From: Nocardia transvalensis NBRC 15921
GTDB taxonomy: Bacteria > Actinomycetota > Actinomycetes > Mycobacteriales > Mycobacteriaceae
Direction: 5' to 3'
Assembly: GCF_000308875.1 (NCBI RefSeq)
Contig: NZ_BAGL01000003.1
Coordinates: forward strand, 1-57,307
Length of the DNA: 57,307 bases
Made by a program: the position numbers and the translations under genes. The notes beneath the pieces are model-generated. The model made no database searches. It worked only from the letters and a program-made list of their open reading frames with translations, and was not told the origin of the DNA. Below are positions 34,640 to 43,287 of the stretch, in pieces (positions within the stretch are counted from its first letter, which is position 1; each line of letters begins with the position of its first letter).

Positions 34640-35056
34640 ATGACCACCGAACGTCCAGTCACCGATGCCCGCACCAGCGCCCGGATGTCCCGGCAGCGCC
34701 GCGTCGGGACCGCGCCGGAGACCGCGCTGCGCAGGGAACTGCACCGGCGCGGATACCGGTACTTCGTCGACCGGGCGCCGCTGCGCGGCCTGCGCCGGCG
34801 GGCGGATCTGGTGTTCCCGCGCCGCAAGGTGGCCGTGTACGTGGACGGGTGTTTCTGGCACTGCTGCCCCGACCACGCCACCTATCCGAAGAACAACGCG
34901 CGGTGGTGGGCCGACAAGCTGGCCGGCAACGTCGCTCGCGACCGCGATACCGACGCCCGGCTGGCCGACGCGGGCTGGCTGGTGGTGCGGGTGTGGGAGC
35001 ACGAGCCCGCCGCCGCGGCCGCCGACCGAGTGCAGGCGGCCCTGTCCGGCCGATAG
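34640..35056 (+). CDS. Very short patch repair endonuclease (Vsr-like)
   Basis: The 138-residue protein has the Vsr pattern: ARMSRQRRVGTAPETALRRELHRRGYRYFVD at the N-terminus, the metal-binding Asp in RRADLVFPRRKVAVYVDGCFWHCCPDH (which includes the zinc/His-Cys site), and DRDTDARLADAGWLVVRVWEHE. Vsr nicks 5' of T in T:G mismatches made by deamination of 5-methylcytosine, which fits the methyltransferase gene 7 nt upstream. The ATG at 34640 is chosen over the 22-codon longer frame because the latter overlaps the methyltransferase with no ribosome-binding site. Confidence 0.9.
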   Translation: MTTERPVTDARTSARMSRQRRVGTAPETALRRELHRRGYRYFVDRAPLRGLRRRADLVFPRRKVAVYVDGCFWHCCPDHATYPKNNARWWADKLAGNVARDRDTDARLADAGWLVVRVWEHEPAAAAADRVQAALSGR

Positions 35057-35122
35057 GTCATGATGGAAAGAGGACCTCGGCAACCAGCCGACCAGTCTGT
35101 AGCCGGGAACGAGACGAGGGCG

Positions 35123-35929
35123 ATGACCGAATATTCGCGCTCCACGGCGGCCGTCCTGGACCGGGATCAGCCGCCGGCTCCTCGACGTCCGCGGATCCTG
35201 CGCTGGTGCGTCGCCGTGGCGATCGCGGTGGCCGGGATCTGCTACTCGTCGTGGGTTCTCGAATTCGTCCTGCCCGTCGGCCTGAATCCGATCAATTCGT
35301 TCCTCAGCGAACTCGATGCCGACGGCCGCCCGTACGGATGGGTGTTCTCCGTCGCGGACACCGTGACCGGCAGCCTGGCGCTGGCCGCCGCGCTGGGCGG
35401 GCTGTTCGCGTTCACACGCCGCCGGCTGTCGACCGTCGCGTGGATCGCGCTGGGATGTTTCGGCGCGTCGACGATCGCGGACGCGCAGTGGCCGATAAAG
35501 CCGTGCTCGGGCGACTGTGACAACGGCCTGTTCCCGCAGCTCCACCAGGTGCACGCGCTGACCAGCACGCTGGCGGTGACCTCGATCTTCGTGGCCATGA
35601 TCACGTTCAGCGTGGCGGCGTTCCGCTACCGGCGCTGGCCGATCCTGCGGCATTCCGGGCTGTGGATCCTGGTGCTCGGAGCGGCGACGACCCTCTGGAT
35701 GATGATCGCCGACAACCTGCCCGGCGATTACGCGCTGGGTATCGCACAGCGCATCCAGGTGGGGTCGATGTCGCTGTGGCTGGTGGCGCTGGCCGTGCAG
35801 ATCTGGGTGGCGGAGCGGGTCAGCGGCGGCGCGCCCGCACGGCCACCAGCGAGCGCGGGGCCGAGGACGCCACGGCCCCGGACACGGCCATGGCCGCCAG
35901 GATGGCCAGCGCGGCCGCGCCGACGATGA
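35123..35929 (+). CDS. DUF998 membrane protein
   Basis: The 268-residue protein starts MTEYSRST. It has about six membrane helices: WCVAVAIAVAGICYSSWVLEFVLP, VADTVTGSLALAAALGGLFAF, STVAWIALGCFGASTIADA, LAVTSIFVAMITFSVAAF, LWILVLGAATTLWMMIAD and VGSMSLWLVALAVQIWVAE. It has the DUF998 features NPINSFLSELDA and the acidic HQVHALTS loop. Function unknown; members are predicted integral-membrane proteins. After AERVSG the last ~35 residues are Pro/Arg repeats that overlap an antisense mini-gene (35820-35948), so this tail is probably meaningless sequence read before a chance stop. Confidence 0.8.
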   Translation: MTEYSRSTAAVLDRDQPPAPRRPRILRWCVAVAIAVAGICYSSWVLEFVLPVGLNPINSFLSELDADGRPYGWVFSVADTVTGSLALAAALGGLFAFTRRRLSTVAWIALGCFGASTIADAQWPIKPCSGDCDNGLFPQLHQVHALTSTLAVTSIFVAMITFSVAAFRYRRWPILRHSGLWILVLGAATTLWMMIADNLPGDYALGIAQRIQVGSMSLWLVALAVQIWVAERVSGGAPARPPASAGPRTPRPRTRPWPPGWPARPRRR

Positions 35930-35948
35930 ATTCGATGACTACGTTCAT
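35820..35948 (-). CDS. Small single-helix membrane protein antisense to the DUF998 tail
   Basis: An ATG at 35948 opens 42 codons: MNVVIEFIVGAAALAILAAMAVSGAV, one strong hydrophobic helix, then a short basic end LVAVRARRR, a good membrane anchor with a positive-inside tail. It lies opposite the low-complexity end of the DUF998 gene, overlapping it by 110 bases. No clear Shine-Dalgarno was seen. It may be a genuine small membrane protein or a chance frame; the hydrophobic pattern with a basic end favours the first. Confidence 0.4.
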   Translation of the reverse strand: MNVVIEFIVGAAALAILAAMAVSGAVASSAPRSLVAVRARRR

Positions 35949-36014
35949 GACTCCACAGTGGCAGCGGCGCCTGTCGTCAGTCCGTGGGATTTCTGGGTAA
36001 ATCCTGAGGATTTG

Positions 36015-37580
36015 TCACCGTACGGTCACGGTCACCGTGGTGGTCCGCGTGCGCGCGGGCAGTTCGCCGGTGTCGATCTCGAGGATTTCGCCGGTGTCGG
36101 GGAGCCCGCCCGGCAGCGTCTTGGCCTTCAGGCCGAACGGCGGCGTGCTGCCCGTGCTGCCTTCCAGGCCGAAGTCGCTGTCGTTGGCGACGTACAGGGT
36201 CTTGCCGTTGTCGGTCGTGGCGACGCCTTCGATCTTGTCGTGGCCGAAGAAGCTGCCGTCGGACGCCAGGCCGTCGACCAGCTTGCCCAGATCGAGGTGC
36301 GCGCTCTTGGTCACCGGGGTGATCCCGGCCCCATTCAGCGCCGCGACGCCCTCCGAGGTGGGTACCGCGCCGACGAAGGTCTCCAGCGGTGTGTCACCGA
36401 GCAGCAGGCCGAGGTTCGGGTCGTAGTGCGCCCCGGCGACTGCGGCCTGCGGGCCGACATCGGTGGCGCCCGCCAGATCGATGGTCCACAACTTCTTGTT
36501 CGCCCCCGGAGCGGGCTTGCCGTCGCGCTCGTCGACCAGGAACGTGGTGTTGCTCAGCGCCGTGATCTCCGAGACCGCCAGCTTGCTCTTCGGATCCTCG
36601 AGCGGATACACGAACTCCTTGGCCGCCTTGGATTTCAGATCGAGGGTGACGATGCGGGTCATCGGCACGTCGCGGGCCGAGCCGACGCCCGGCGTCTGCA
36701 GGCCGCTCTGGATGATTCCGACCAGGGTGGCGCCGTCCGGGGTGACCGTCAATCCCTCCATACCCTGGTTGGGGGTGCGCAGCGCCAGTTCCTTCGGCAG
36801 TCCGCTGCCCGGCGCGAGCCGCTCGATCTCGGTGCCGCCGGCGTCGAGGTGAACCAGGAACGGGCCGTATTCGTCGGAGACCCAGAAGGTTCCGTCGGGC
36901 AGGGCGACCAGGCCCTCGGGGTCCAGGCCGTGATCGGTCGGGGGCAGCGTGGCGCCGTCCAGGCCGCGCATCGTCTCGCCGGTCGAGGCGGACGCGTCGA
37001 CCAGACCGTTGAAGGGCACGCCCGCGCGGTTCTTCATGTCGATGGTCGATTCCAGCTCCGCGCGATTGCCGGTGAGCTTGAACTTCCCGATCTTGGGTAC
37101 GAAAGCCGGTGTGGGCGTCAGCTTCTCGTTCTTACCCGGACCGTCGACGTTCGGGCCGCGGTCGGTCATGCCGTAGAACTCGTCCGGGGAACCGGGCACG
37201 GGCGCGAACGCCGAGCCGAAGCCGCTGCCCTGCACCGTGGCCCCGCCGAACCGGCCGAGCGGCGGAATATCGGTGCTGTACCGGCGCACCGCGTCGGTGG
37301 TGGTGACCGTGATCGTGTCCGAACCGGTGAAACCCGGGTCCGGCGTGTAGACGAGAGAGCCGTCGGTGCGGCGCTCGATCCGGCCGTGCTCCGGATCGGC
37401 CACCGCGACGGCCGCGGTGCCGCCGGTGCGCGCGAGCAGGTCGTCGGCCGAGATCGCCAGCGGCTGATCCTTACCGGTGCCGAAGCCCGCGTCGTCGTTC
37501 CCCGAGGAGCACGCGGTGACGGCGGCGGCGCCTAGCGCGGCGGCCAGAAGGGTGGAGCGGATACTGCGGCTGGTTCTCAC
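36015..37580 (-). CDS. Phytase-like esterase-domain lipoprotein
   Basis: The 521-residue precursor starts MRTSRSIRSTLLAAALGAAAVTAC, with lipobox VTAC and acylated Cys24. Residues about 60-95 look like an Ig/cadherin-type segment (DPGFTGSDTITVTTTDAV). The rest matches the beta-propeller "esterase-like activity of phytase" family: FYGMTDRGPNVDGPG, GLDPEGLVALPDGTFWVSDEYGPFLVHLD, NQGMEGLTVTPDGATLVGIIQSGLQ, ITALSNTTFLVDERDG and KIEGVATTDNGKTLYVANDSDFG. It should sit on the outer face of the membrane and may cleave phosphate esters, though activity varies in the family. It appears monocistronic. Confidence 0.85.
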   Translation of the reverse strand: MRTSRSIRSTLLAAALGAAAVTACSSGNDDAGFGTGKDQPLAISADDLLARTGGTAAVAVADPEHGRIERRTDGSLVYTPDPGFTGSDTITVTTTDAVRRYSTDIPPLGRFGGATVQGSGFGSAFAPVPGSPDEFYGMTDRGPNVDGPGKNEKLTPTPAFVPKIGKFKLTGNRAELESTIDMKNRAGVPFNGLVDASASTGETMRGLDGATLPPTDHGLDPEGLVALPDGTFWVSDEYGPFLVHLDAGGTEIERLAPGSGLPKELALRTPNQGMEGLTVTPDGATLVGIIQSGLQTPGVGSARDVPMTRIVTLDLKSKAAKEFVYPLEDPKSKLAVSEITALSNTTFLVDERDGKPAPGANKKLWTIDLAGATDVGPQAAVAGAHYDPNLGLLLGDTPLETFVGAVPTSEGVAALNGAGITPVTKSAHLDLGKLVDGLASDGSFFGHDKIEGVATTDNGKTLYVANDSDFGLEGSTGSTPPFGLKAKTLPGGLPDTGEILEIDTGELPARTRTTTVTVTVR

Positions 37581-37694
37581 TCGATGTGCCTATCGTGGTC
37601 AGGCGACGACCAGTTGGCCGGCATTTGAACAGTTACCTTTTCGGCGTCCGGTCCGGAGAGGCGCGGGGCCGTCGCGCTGGGTAATCTCACACTC

Positions 37695-38417
37695 GTGACC
37701 AGTGATGCCCCGGAACTCCGCGAGCACCTGTCCCTGCTCGACACGGTCGACGCCGCGACCGGCCGCCTGCTCGGCGCCCTGGAGACGCTGACCGACGGCG
37801 ACGTCCCGGCGCCGTCGCTGTGCGCGGGCTGGTCCCGCGGGCATGTGCTCGCGCATCTGGCGCGCAATGCCGACGGCCTGGTGAACCTGCTGCTGTGGGC
37901 GCGCACCGGTATCGAAACCCCGCAGTACGCAAGCCAATTCCTGCGCGACGCCGATATCGATCTGGGCGCGCCGCGACCGATCACCGAGCAACTCGACGAC
38001 CTGCGCGCCGCCTCCGATCGCTGGCTCGCCCTGGCCCGCGCCATGCCCGCCGACCGGTGGCCGACGCCGGTGCGCACCCGTCAGGGCAGAGAGCTTCCGG
38101 CCACGGAGATTCCGTGGTTGCGGCTGCGCGAGCTCGAGATCCATCACGTCGATCTTGCCATCGGTTACGAACCGGCGGACTGGCCCGCGGATTTCGTGGC
38201 CCGGCTGCTGCCCGAGGTGGTCGAGGGCATGCACAGCGCCGCCGGGCCCGCGAGCTTCACGGTGTCCACGACCGATACCGGCTTCACCTCGACGATCGGC
38301 GCCGCGCCCACCGCTACGGTCTCCGGCCCTGCCGCGCTGGTCACGGCCTGGCTCATCGGCAGGTCCGACGGCGCCGGCCTCACCGGCGAGCTGCCCGAGC
38401 TGCCCGACTGGCTGTAG
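37695..38417 (+). CDS. Mycothiol-dependent maleylpyruvate-isomerase-family enzyme
   Basis: The 240-residue protein from GTG 37695 has the MDMPI/DinB-like fold: helix with DVPAPSLCAGWSRGHVLAHLARNADGLVNLL (first metal His), LRELEIHHVDLAIGY (Glu and His ligands) and a C-terminal lobe ending in PELPDWL. Members use mycothiol, the thiol of actinobacteria, and a divalent metal to isomerise or conjugate substrates; the MPI domain plus SCP2-like end is complete. The aromatic pathway genes expected with true maleylpyruvate isomerase are absent, so the substrate is open. Confidence 0.87.
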   Translation: MTSDAPELREHLSLLDTVDAATGRLLGALETLTDGDVPAPSLCAGWSRGHVLAHLARNADGLVNLLLWARTGIETPQYASQFLRDADIDLGAPRPITEQLDDLRAASDRWLALARAMPADRWPTPVRTRQGRELPATEIPWLRLRELEIHHVDLAIGYEPADWPADFVARLLPEVVEGMHSAAGPASFTVSTTDTGFTSTIGAAPTATVSGPAALVTAWLIGRSDGAGLTGELPELPDWL

Positions 38418-38421
38418 CCGC

Positions 38422-38691
38422 CTACTCGTCCCCGCACTCGTATTCGCGCACATCCGCGGCGACGATCCGGGCCGACAGGTCCGCGCCCGGACCGTTGCCG
38501 CGGAAGGTCTCGACGGCCTCCCGGGTGGTCCAGCGCTCGAAGATGTTGACGCGGTCCGGTTCCACGAGATCCGCGCCGAGGCTGTAGTCCAGGCAACCCG
38601 GGGCCGACCGCGCGAGTTCGACCACCTCGCGGCAGCGTTCGAGGTAGTGGTCGCGGTCGGTGACGCGGAGATATCCGGCGACGATGAGCAC
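38422..38691 (-). CDS. ABM-domain (putative quinol) monooxygenase
   Basis: The 89-residue protein has the antibiotic-biosynthesis-monooxygenase ferredoxin-like fold: MLIVAGYLRVTDRDHYLERCREVVELARSAPGCLDYSLG, then NIFERWTTREAVETF with the conserved Trp. Small cofactor-free oxygenases of this type (YgiN, ActVA-Orf6) oxidise quinols or polyketides. It ends four bases from the convergent mycothiol-enzyme gene. No biosynthetic cluster is near, so a stress or quinone-handling role is more likely (inference). Confidence 0.85.
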   Translation of the reverse strand: MLIVAGYLRVTDRDHYLERCREVVELARSAPGCLDYSLGADLVEPDRVNIFERWTTREAVETFRGNGPGADLSARIVAADVREYECGDE

Positions 38692-38844
38692 TCCCGCACT
38701 CTAGGCCGGACCGGGCGGGCGCACGGAAAATCTGTGGCGGCGGCGTGCCCGATCCTGGCAACCTGGAATGCCGTACCCCGGTGCGCGCTGTGATGCCCCG
38801 CTGTGCGGGTGTGGACAAATCTTGCGAAAACAGAGGGGGAAGCT

Positions 38845-40692
38845 GTGTCCGTGATCCTGGCCGGGACCTCCGATCCGGAGGCCGACTGTACCGGATCGAC
38901 TGCGCCGCCGGATGATTCGCGGTCCGGTCCGCTGCGGCGGCTGTGGCCCGACATCCGGCCGTACCGGCGCGCGCTGTACGCCAGCGCGCTGCTGCCGGGC
39001 GTCGGAATGCTGTGCGATCTGCTGGTTCCGGTGCTGACCGCGCATATCGTCGACGGCCCCGTCGCCCGCCGCGATTTCGGCGGCGTGTGGTGGCCGGTGC
39101 TGGTGGTGGCGGTGTTGTCGCTGATCAGCACGGTGTCGTCGTTCTCGCGACGCTGGATCATCGCCCATCCGGCCGCGAACCTCGAGGTCGGGCTGCGCGC
39201 CCGGCTGTTCCGGCGGTTGCAGATCCTGTCGGTCGGCGTCCACGACGGCATGGAATCCGGGCAGCTGACCTCCCGCGCCATCACCGACATGTCGACGCTG
39301 CGCCGGTTCTTCGCCTTCGTGGCGCCGTCGCTCGTCGCGCTGTCGATGATGGTGGGCGCCGGCGTGCTGATCCTGTTCCTGTTCGCCTGGCAGATCGGCC
39401 TGGTCGAACTGCTGATCGCGGTGCCGCTGGTGCTGCTGTCCCTGCGGTTCGAGCGCGAGTACGGCCTGGCGTCGCGGCGCGCCCAGGACCAGTCGGGCGA
39501 TCTGGCTACCACCGTGGAGGAGTCGGCGCAGGGCATCCGCGTGCTGAAGGCCTTCGGCCGCGGCGAGTGGTTCGGCCACCGGTTCCGCCGGCAGGCCCGC
39601 GACCTGCGCCGCCTCGAGCTGAACAAGGTGCGGCTGGACGCGCAGCTGTGGACGGCCCTGAACCTGTTGTCGGCCTTGGGAATCGCGGCCGCGCTCGCCA
39701 TCGGCGGCTACCTGCTCACCGTGCACGCCATGACGCTCGGCACGCTGGTCGCGGGCATCACCCTCGTCACCTACCTGCAGTGGCCGATCATCGGATTCGG
39801 CTTCCTGCTGGCCGAATTGAACCAGGCCCGCACCGCCGCCGAACGGTACTGGGAGATCATCGACACCCCGGTAAGTATCGCCGATCCGGCCGAACCGGAG
39901 TCGCTGCCGCGGCCGCTGCGGGGCGAATTGCGGTTCGAGGGTGTGCGTTTCCGCTTCCCGGACGCCGAACACGATCTGCTGCACGATATTTCGCTGCGCA
40001 TCCGGTCCGGCGAGACGGTCGCGGTCGTGGGCGCCACGGGCAGCGGGAAATCGGCGCTGCTCGGCCTGGTCCCGCGGCTGTTCGACGTCTCCGGCGGCGC
40101 CGTCACCATCGACGGCACCGATATCCGCGCGCTGCGGCTGGCGGACCTGCGCTCGACCGTCTCGGTCGCCTTCGAGGATCCGGTGCTGTTCTCGGCGAGC
40201 GTGCGGGAGAACATCACCCTCGGCTACCCGGACGCCACCACCGCGCAGGTCCGCGCGGCCCTCGAGGTCGCCTGCGCCACCGAATTCGTGGACAACCTGC
40301 CATGGGGCCTGCGGACCCGCATCGGTGAGCAGGGGCTGAGCCTGTCCGGCGGCCAGCGCCAGCGCCTCGCCCTCGCCCGCGCGGTGCTCGACCGGCAGCG
40401 GCATCCCGGCGGGCACCTGGTCGTCCTGGACGATCCGCTGTCGGCGCTGGACGTCACCACCGAGGAGTTCGTGCAGACCCGCCTGCACGAGGCGCTCGAC
40501 GGGGCCACCGTGCTGCTCGTCGCGCACCGCCCGTCGACCGCCGCCTGGGCCGATCGCGTCGCGGTGCTCGACGGCGGCCGGATCATCGCCGACGGCCCGC
40601 ACGAACACCTGCTGGAAACCTGCCCGCGCTACCGCGAGCTCATGGGCGGCGAGGTCGACGCGACCGCCGCCCCCTCGGGAGGCAGACGATGA
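38845..40692 (+). CDS. ABC exporter half-transporter (membrane plus ATPase), degenerate-site subunit
   Basis: The 615-residue protein starts at GTG 38845, with GAGGGGGA upstream. Residues about 30-310 carry six helices (ALLPGVGMLCDLLVPVLTAHIVDG, GVLILFLFAWQIGLVELLIAV, and others). The ATPase has Walker A GATGSGKSA (about 396), signature LSGGQRQRLALARA (about 498) and Walker B VVLDDPLSALD. The catalytic Glu after Walker B Asp is replaced by Asp, as in the degenerate site of heterodimeric exporters such as TM287 or BmrC. Its stop overlaps the next ABC gene by ATGA, so the two form the heterodimer. It likely exports a drug, lipid or peptide; the substrate is unknown. Confidence 0.9.
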   Translation: MSVILAGTSDPEADCTGSTAPPDDSRSGPLRRLWPDIRPYRRALYASALLPGVGMLCDLLVPVLTAHIVDGPVARRDFGGVWWPVLVVAVLSLISTVSSFSRRWIIAHPAANLEVGLRARLFRRLQILSVGVHDGMESGQLTSRAITDMSTLRRFFAFVAPSLVALSMMVGAGVLILFLFAWQIGLVELLIAVPLVLLSLRFEREYGLASRRAQDQSGDLATTVEESAQGIRVLKAFGRGEWFGHRFRRQARDLRRLELNKVRLDAQLWTALNLLSALGIAAALAIGGYLLTVHAMTLGTLVAGITLVTYLQWPIIGFGFLLAELNQARTAAERYWEIIDTPVSIADPAEPESLPRPLRGELRFEGVRFRFPDAEHDLLHDISLRIRSGETVAVVGATGSGKSALLGLVPRLFDVSGGAVTIDGTDIRALRLADLRSTVSVAFEDPVLFSASVRENITLGYPDATTAQVRAALEVACATEFVDNLPWGLRTRIGEQGLSLSGGQRQRLALARAVLDRQRHPGGHLVVLDDPLSALDVTTEEFVQTRLHEALDGATVLLVAHRPSTAAWADRVAVLDGGRIIADGPHEHLLETCPRYRELMGGEVDATAAPSGGRR

Positions 40693-42587
40693 CGGAATTA
40701 TCGGAAAAGACCGCCGCCGTGGACGATTCGGCCGAGCCGGACGGCGAGTGGCGCGGTGTCGCGGCCGAGGAGGCCGAGGCCACCGATGCGGTGAACCTGG
40801 CACTGGCGGCCCGGCAGCGGCGGCTGCTGTGGTCGCTGGTGCGGCCGTACCGGCTGTGGGCGCTGGCCGCGCTCGCGCTGGTGGTGGTGGACAACGCCGC
40901 CATGGTGGGCGCGCCGCTGTTCGTGGCGCACGGGCTCGACGCCGGGGTCGGTCCGGCCATGTCGGGGGACTGGCTGCCGCTGCTGATCGCGGTGGGCGGC
41001 GTCGCCGCATGCGCGGTGCTCGGCGGGATCACCACCTTCCTGTTCGTCCGCGTCTCGGGCCGGCTGAGCCAGCAGGTGCTGTTCGATCTGCGGCTGCGGG
41101 TGTTCACGCATGTGCAGCGGCTGTCGGTCGCCTTCCACGAGAACTACACCTCGGGCAAGATCGTCGCCCGTCTCACCAGTGATCTGGAGTCGCTGGAGGA
41201 TCTGCTGGAGCGCGCCCTCAACGACGCGCTGAGCGCCGTGCTGTCGGTGGCCACCATCGCGGTGATCCTGCTGTGGCTGGACCTCCCGCTGGCCCTGGTG
41301 GTGCTGGCCGGATTCGTGCCGCTGATCTACGTCACCCGCTGGGCGCAGCGCCGGCAGCGGGCGGGATACCGACGCACTCGCGGCGCTATCGCCAAGGTCG
41401 TCGTGCATTTCGTGGAGACGATGGGCGGCATCCGCGCGGTGCAGGCGTTCCGGCGCGAGGACCGCAACCAGACCATCCTGGCGCTCGAGGACGACGAGTA
41501 CCGCGCCGCCAACGCCGGCGCGCTGCGCGGGATGGCCGGGTACATCGGGCTGGTGCGGCTGATCAGCAACGGCACCACGGTGATCATCCTGGTGGTCGGC
41601 GCGTGGCGAGTCATCCACGGCCACACCGAGATCGGCGTGCTCGCGGCCTATCTGCTCTACCTGCGGCAGTTCTACGGCCCGCTGGACGAACTCGCCCAGG
41701 TATTCAACTCCTACCAGTCCGCCGCCGCGGCGCTGGAGCGAATTTCCGGCGTGCTCGAGGAGCGCCCGAGCGTGCCCGAACCGCAATCCCCGCGGGCACT
41801 GCCGAGGGCGCGCGGTGAATTGCGGCTCGAGGATGTTCGTTTCGAATATCCGCCGCGAAAAACTCAGGGCGACGGCGAAAGCCCGGAAAATCACGGGAAA
41901 ACCCCGGTACTTCCGCAATTCTCGCTGACCATTCCGCACGGGCAGGTGGTCGCGCTGGTGGGCGCCACCGGAGCCGGTAAATCGACGCTCGCCAAACTCA
42001 TCGCGCGTTTCTACGATCCCTCCGGCGGCGTCGTTCGCCTGGACGGTGTGGACCTGCGCGAGGTCGCCGACGCCGATCTGCGCCGCAATATCGCCATGGT
42101 GACGCAGGAGTCGTACCTGTTCTCCGGCTCGGTGGCCGACAATATCCGGCTCGGCCGCCCGGAGGCCGACGACGCGGAGGTGTACGAGGCGGCCCGCGCG
42201 GTCGGCCTGTACGACTTCGCGATATCGCTGCCGGAGGGTTTCGACACCGATGTGCGCAAGCGCGGCGGGCGGCTGTCGGCGGGCCAGCGGCAGCTGGTCG
42301 CCTTCGCCCGGGTGTTCCTGGCCGGACCGGCGGTGATCGTGCTCGACGAGGCCACCTCCAGCCTGGACATCCCTGGTGAGCGGCAGGTTCAGCACGCACT
42401 GGAGACCGTGCTGCGCGACCGCACCGCGGTCATCATCGCCCACCGGCTGTCCACGGTGGCCATCGCCGATCGGGTGCTGGTACTGGAGGCCGGGCGCATC
42501 GTCGAGGACGGCTCGCCCGACGAGCTGATCGCCGCGACCGGGCGGTTCGCGTCGCTGCACTCGGCCTGGCGGGACTCATTGGTGTGA
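40689..42587 (+). CDS. ABC exporter half-transporter, catalytically complete subunit
   Basis: The 632-residue partner of the preceding gene has six helices in residues 60-340 and the coupling region FHENYTSGKIVARLTSDLESLEDLLERAL. The ATPase has Walker A GATGAGKST (about 424), Q-loop VTQESYLFSGSVADNI, signature LSAGQRQL and Walker B VIVLDEATSSLD with an intact catalytic Glu, then IIAHRLSTV. A short Lys/Gly-rich, lower-GC insert (KTQGDGESPENHGKTPVLPQ) precedes the Walker A strand. The four-base overlap with the first half gene ensures equal synthesis. It works at the inner membrane as one half of a heterodimeric exporter. Confidence 0.92.
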   Translation: MTELSEKTAAVDDSAEPDGEWRGVAAEEAEATDAVNLALAARQRRLLWSLVRPYRLWALAALALVVVDNAAMVGAPLFVAHGLDAGVGPAMSGDWLPLLIAVGGVAACAVLGGITTFLFVRVSGRLSQQVLFDLRLRVFTHVQRLSVAFHENYTSGKIVARLTSDLESLEDLLERALNDALSAVLSVATIAVILLWLDLPLALVVLAGFVPLIYVTRWAQRRQRAGYRRTRGAIAKVVVHFVETMGGIRAVQAFRREDRNQTILALEDDEYRAANAGALRGMAGYIGLVRLISNGTTVIILVVGAWRVIHGHTEIGVLAAYLLYLRQFYGPLDELAQVFNSYQSAAAALERISGVLEERPSVPEPQSPRALPRARGELRLEDVRFEYPPRKTQGDGESPENHGKTPVLPQFSLTIPHGQVVALVGATGAGKSTLAKLIARFYDPSGGVVRLDGVDLREVADADLRRNIAMVTQESYLFSGSVADNIRLGRPEADDAEVYEAARAVGLYDFAISLPEGFDTDVRKRGGRLSAGQRQLVAFARVFLAGPAVIVLDEATSSLDIPGERQVQHALETVLRDRTAVIIAHRLSTVAIADRVLVLEAGRIVEDGSPDELIAATGRFASLHSAWRDSLV

Positions 42588-42641
42588 GCCGCGCCCGGAC
42601 GGCGCGCGGGCGTCCGGGCCCCCGTCACTTACGGTAGAGAG

Positions 42642-43277
42642 GTGAGCAATCCAGCCCAGGGCAATTCGTCGGCCGCCCCGGCGGGCGGCGGGAGCGTCGG
42701 CACTCCGGCGGTATCCCGCTGGCCGGCGATGCTCACCTGGCGGGCGCACAACGCCTCCCGCATGGAGTCGGTGCGAGTGATCCTCACCGGCAACAGGATT
42801 CGTGCCTCCGGCCGCATCATCGCCGGCGAATGCGAGGACCACCCGGCCTTCAGCGCGTCCTACGACCTGGTCACCGACGAGAGCGGCGTGACCAAGCGGC
42901 TGTCGCTGCGCAGCACCGTGGCGGCCGGCGAGCGGCACGCCTCGATCGCCCGCGACGAGGAGAACTACTGGCTCATCGACGCCGGCGGTAACCACGTCCG
43001 CTCCACGTTCGGCGGCGCGCTGGATGTCGACGTGGTGCTCAGCCCGTTCTTCAACACGCTGCCGATCCGGCGCTACGGCCTCGCCCAGGCCACTGAGGAC
43101 GTGCAGGTCCCGGTGGTCTACGTGCGCCTGCCCGACCTCCAGGTACAGGAGGCGAGCCTGACGTACTCCAGTGGCGCCGACGGGATCCACGTGCTGTCGC
43201 CGGTGTCCAGCGCGACGGTGACCGTGGATTCGGACGGGCTGCTGCTGGACTATCCGGGTCTCGCCGAGCGCATCTGA
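42642..43277 (+). CDS. Putative glycolipid-binding protein
   Basis: The 211-residue protein from GTG 42642 has the beta-rich glycolipid-binding (PA1994/DUF1089-type) sequence: MLTWRAHNASRMESVRVILTGNRIRASGRIIAG, ASYDLVTDESGVTKRLSLRS, NYWLIDAGGNHVRSTFGGALDVDVVLSPFFNTLPIRR and VPVVYVRLPDLQVQEASLTY. The fold resembles LolA/LppX-type lipid carriers, but there is no signal peptide, so it should be cytoplasmic. It follows the ABC exporter by 54 nt and could be co-transcribed, hinting that the exporter handles a glycolipid (weak inference). Confidence 0.8.
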   Translation: MSNPAQGNSSAAPAGGGSVGTPAVSRWPAMLTWRAHNASRMESVRVILTGNRIRASGRIIAGECEDHPAFSASYDLVTDESGVTKRLSLRSTVAAGERHASIARDEENYWLIDAGGNHVRSTFGGALDVDVVLSPFFNTLPIRRYGLAQATEDVQVPVVYVRLPDLQVQEASLTYSSGADGIHVLSPVSSATVTVDSDGLLLDYPGLAERI

Positions 43278-43287
43278 CCTGGGCGAA

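Noticed and set aside
35060..35122. Upstream start of the DUF998 gene
   Set aside because: The extra 21 residues are polar and not family-like; ATG 35123 is a better start.
38701..42560. Very long minus-strand frames (769 and 620 codons) opposite the ABC exporter
   Set aside because: High GC removes stops from antisense frames; the Arg/Gln/His-rich products have no domain while the plus strand has full ABC motifs.
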